Shown here piece after piece: positions 62,890 to 64,000 of a stretch of DNA of 64,000 nucleotides. The translations under genes were made by a program, and so were the position numbers. The first letter of the stretch is position 1. Each line of letters opens with the position of its first letter. The notes beneath the pieces were generated by a model, which saw only the letters and a program-made list of their open reading frames with translations, searched no databases and was not told the origin of the DNA. Origin of the DNA: Palsa-504 sp963753195 (GTDB lineage Bacteria; Actinomycetota; Actinomycetes; Streptosporangiales; Streptosporangiaceae); NCBI GenBank assembly GCA_963753195.1, contig CAVWBH010000009.1:1302001-1366000 (forward strand), in the 5' to 3' direction.

Positions 62890-63846
62890 ATGAGTGCACC
62901 GGCTGACGTTCTGGCTGCCGCGCGGTCAGGGGACGCCCGGGCCTTCGAACGGCTAGTCGCCCCGTACCGCGGCGAGCTGCTGGCGCACTGCTACCGGATG
63001 CTCGGCTCCCGGCACGACGCCGAGGACGCGGTGCAGGAATCCCTCGTCCGCGCGTGGCGCAGTGTCGGCGGGCTCGACGGCCGCGGCTTCGTCCGGGCCT
63101 GGCTGTACAAGATCGCGACGAACCGCTGCCTGTCCGCGCTGGAACGCAGCGGCCGCCGCGAGCTGCCCTTCGACGTCCTGCCCGGCACCCCCGACACCGA
63201 GATCAGCTGGCTCGAGGCCTACCCCGGCCCGTCACCCGAGACGACCTACCTGGCCCGGGAAAGCGTTGAGCTCGCCTTCGTCGCCGCCTTGCAGCGCCTG
63301 TCCGCCCTCCAGCGGGCCGTGCTCATCCTGCGCGAGGTGCTCGGGTTCTCCGCCGCCGAGGTCGCGGCCCAGCTCGATACCTCCGCCGCCGCCGTGAACA
63401 GCGCGCTGCAGCGGGCCCGCCAGGCCATCGGCACCGCCGGCGTCAGCCAGCAGAGCGTTCTGCGCGACCTCGGCCCGGACGGCGTCCAGGAGGTCGTCAC
63501 CCGCTGGGTCGATGCGTGGCAGGCCGGTGACGTCGACGCCATCGTGGCCATGCTCACCGACGACGCCCGGTTCTCGATGCCTCCGCTGCACGAGTGGTAC
63601 TACGGGCCCGAGGCCATCCGGGCGTTCCTGACCGAAGGGCCCCTCCAGTCGCGGTGGCGGTTCCTGCCGACGTCGGCCAACGGCCAGCTCGCCTTCGCCA
63701 CTTACCTGTGGGACGACGACGCCGGCGCCTACGTGCCGGGCGGCCTCGACGTGCTCACCATCCGCGGCGGGCGCGTGGCCCAGATCGTGTCTTTCCTGTC
63801 CGCCGACTTCACCGACTACGGCCTGCCCGCGAGCTTGCCGGCCTGA
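62890..63846 (+). CDS. ECF sigma factor with C-terminal SnoaL-like domain (SigG/TIGR02960 type)
   Basis: This protein of about 318 residues has region 2 in LVAPYRGELLAHCYRMLGSR, HDAEDAVQESLVRAWR and RAWLYKIATNRCL, and region 4 in LQRLSALQRAVLILREVLGF, SAAEVAAQLDTSAAAVNSAL and QRARQA. WLEAYPG between them is typical of the TIGR02960 group, to which mycobacterial SigG belongs. Residues about 200-318 form a SnoaL/NTF2-like fold (RWVDAWQAGDVDAIVAMLTD, YYGPEAIRAFLTEGPL) that is thought to control sigma activity by intramolecular contact in related sigma factors. It is divergent from the region-4/MFS-ZAS unit. ATG at 62881 and 62890 are both possible. Confidence 0.9.
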   Translation: MSAPADVLAAARSGDARAFERLVAPYRGELLAHCYRMLGSRHDAEDAVQESLVRAWRSVGGLDGRGFVRAWLYKIATNRCLSALERSGRRELPFDVLPGTPDTEISWLEAYPGPSPETTYLARESVELAFVAALQRLSALQRAVLILREVLGFSAAEVAAQLDTSAAAVNSALQRARQAIGTAGVSQQSVLRDLGPDGVQEVVTRWVDAWQAGDVDAIVAMLTDDARFSMPPLHEWYYGPEAIRAFLTEGPLQSRWRFLPTSANGQLAFATYLWDDDAGAYVPGGLDVLTIRGGRVAQIVSFLSADFTDYGLPASLPA

Positions 63847-63971
63847 GCCACCTGCCGCGGGACCGGGTTTCCGCCTCGTCGCGGCCTCAGGGCTTGCTCC
63901 GCCGGCTGAGCACTCACCCATACTGGTAGCGCCAGTGAGGACAGCTGCCGGGCAGCGGAGAAGGTGACGAG

Positions 63972-64000
63972 ATGCCGGAGTTCAGCGACGGGATGTCCGA
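63972..64000 (+). CDS. start of a gene running off the window
   Basis: ATG at 63972, preceded by GGAGAAGGTGACGAG, opens a frame MPEFSDGMS that runs to the end of the window. Only nine codons are visible, so no function can be given. Confidence 0.5.

Overview
The window is about 64 kb of very GC-rich DNA. It has many GTG and TTG starts, GGAGG-type ribosome binding sites, two MalT/LuxR-type giant regulators, an R2lox-type ferritin-like oxidase, ECF sigma factors with SnoaL or zinc-finger partners, a CHAT/subtilase locus and an IS701-family element. Together these indicate a chromosome segment of a filamentous actinomycete (Streptomyces/Streptosporangiales-like). The sequence alone does not fix the species. 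No rRNA, tRNA or CRISPR array was recognised.

Layout. 0-7.5 kb: a CsbD-like stress protein, an amidohydrolase-fold protein without the usual HxH motif, an AbrB/RelE-like toxin-antitoxin pair, and a minus-strand cluster of two cofactor-free haloperoxidase-type hydrolases around a cupin, next to a large LAL regulator. 7.6-13.6 kb: a polytopic membrane protein, 2,2-dialkylglycine decarboxylase, a GH15 glycosidase, a small acidic protein followed by a 15-bp tandem repeat, and a VOC protein. 13.6-19.1 kb: a frameshifted methyltransferase, then a divergent TPR-CHAT protease and subtilisin-like protease (frameshifted) with a small partner. 19.1-30.5 kb: an OsmC-like protein, enoyl-CoA hydratase, a SNF2 helicase, a fused heterodimer-type ABC exporter, an orphan molybdopterin hydroxylase large subunit and a P-loop kinase. 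30.5-42.4 kb: a second LAL regulator, a secreted six-hairpin glycosidase, a potassium channel, an MBL hydrolase, and a catabolic block (tandem-domain CoA transferase, Baeyer-Villiger monooxygenase, NIPSNAP protein).

42.4-54 kb: a SigB/SigF-like sigma factor with two small followers, a truncated thiolase whose upstream region is occupied by an IS701-type element (CTAG target duplication, two frameshifts), an R2lox protein with a divergent small gene, a membrane protein, a universal stress protein, and a 1.6-kb gene-poor stretch ending in palindromes, a possible leader peptide and a hairpin. 54-64 kb: an MFS transporter, a regulator joining a winged-helix-like part to a sigma-region-4-like HTH, a DUF4331-like remnant, a secreted or membrane protein with a glycine-rich tail, a 685-residue protein of unknown function, and a divergent regulatory locus. 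That locus has a sigma-region-4-only protein translationally coupled to an MFS transporter carrying a C-terminal anti-sigma zinc finger, opposite a SigG/TIGR02960-like ECF sigma factor.

The two most interesting loci are the MFS/anti-sigma fusion with its region-4-only partner (60.9-63.8 kb) and the CHAT/subtilase/small-protein locus (14.3-19.1 kb). Several genes (methyltransferase, subtilase, IS transposase) carry single-base frameshifts that either mark real decay or are sequence errors; raw reads would decide.
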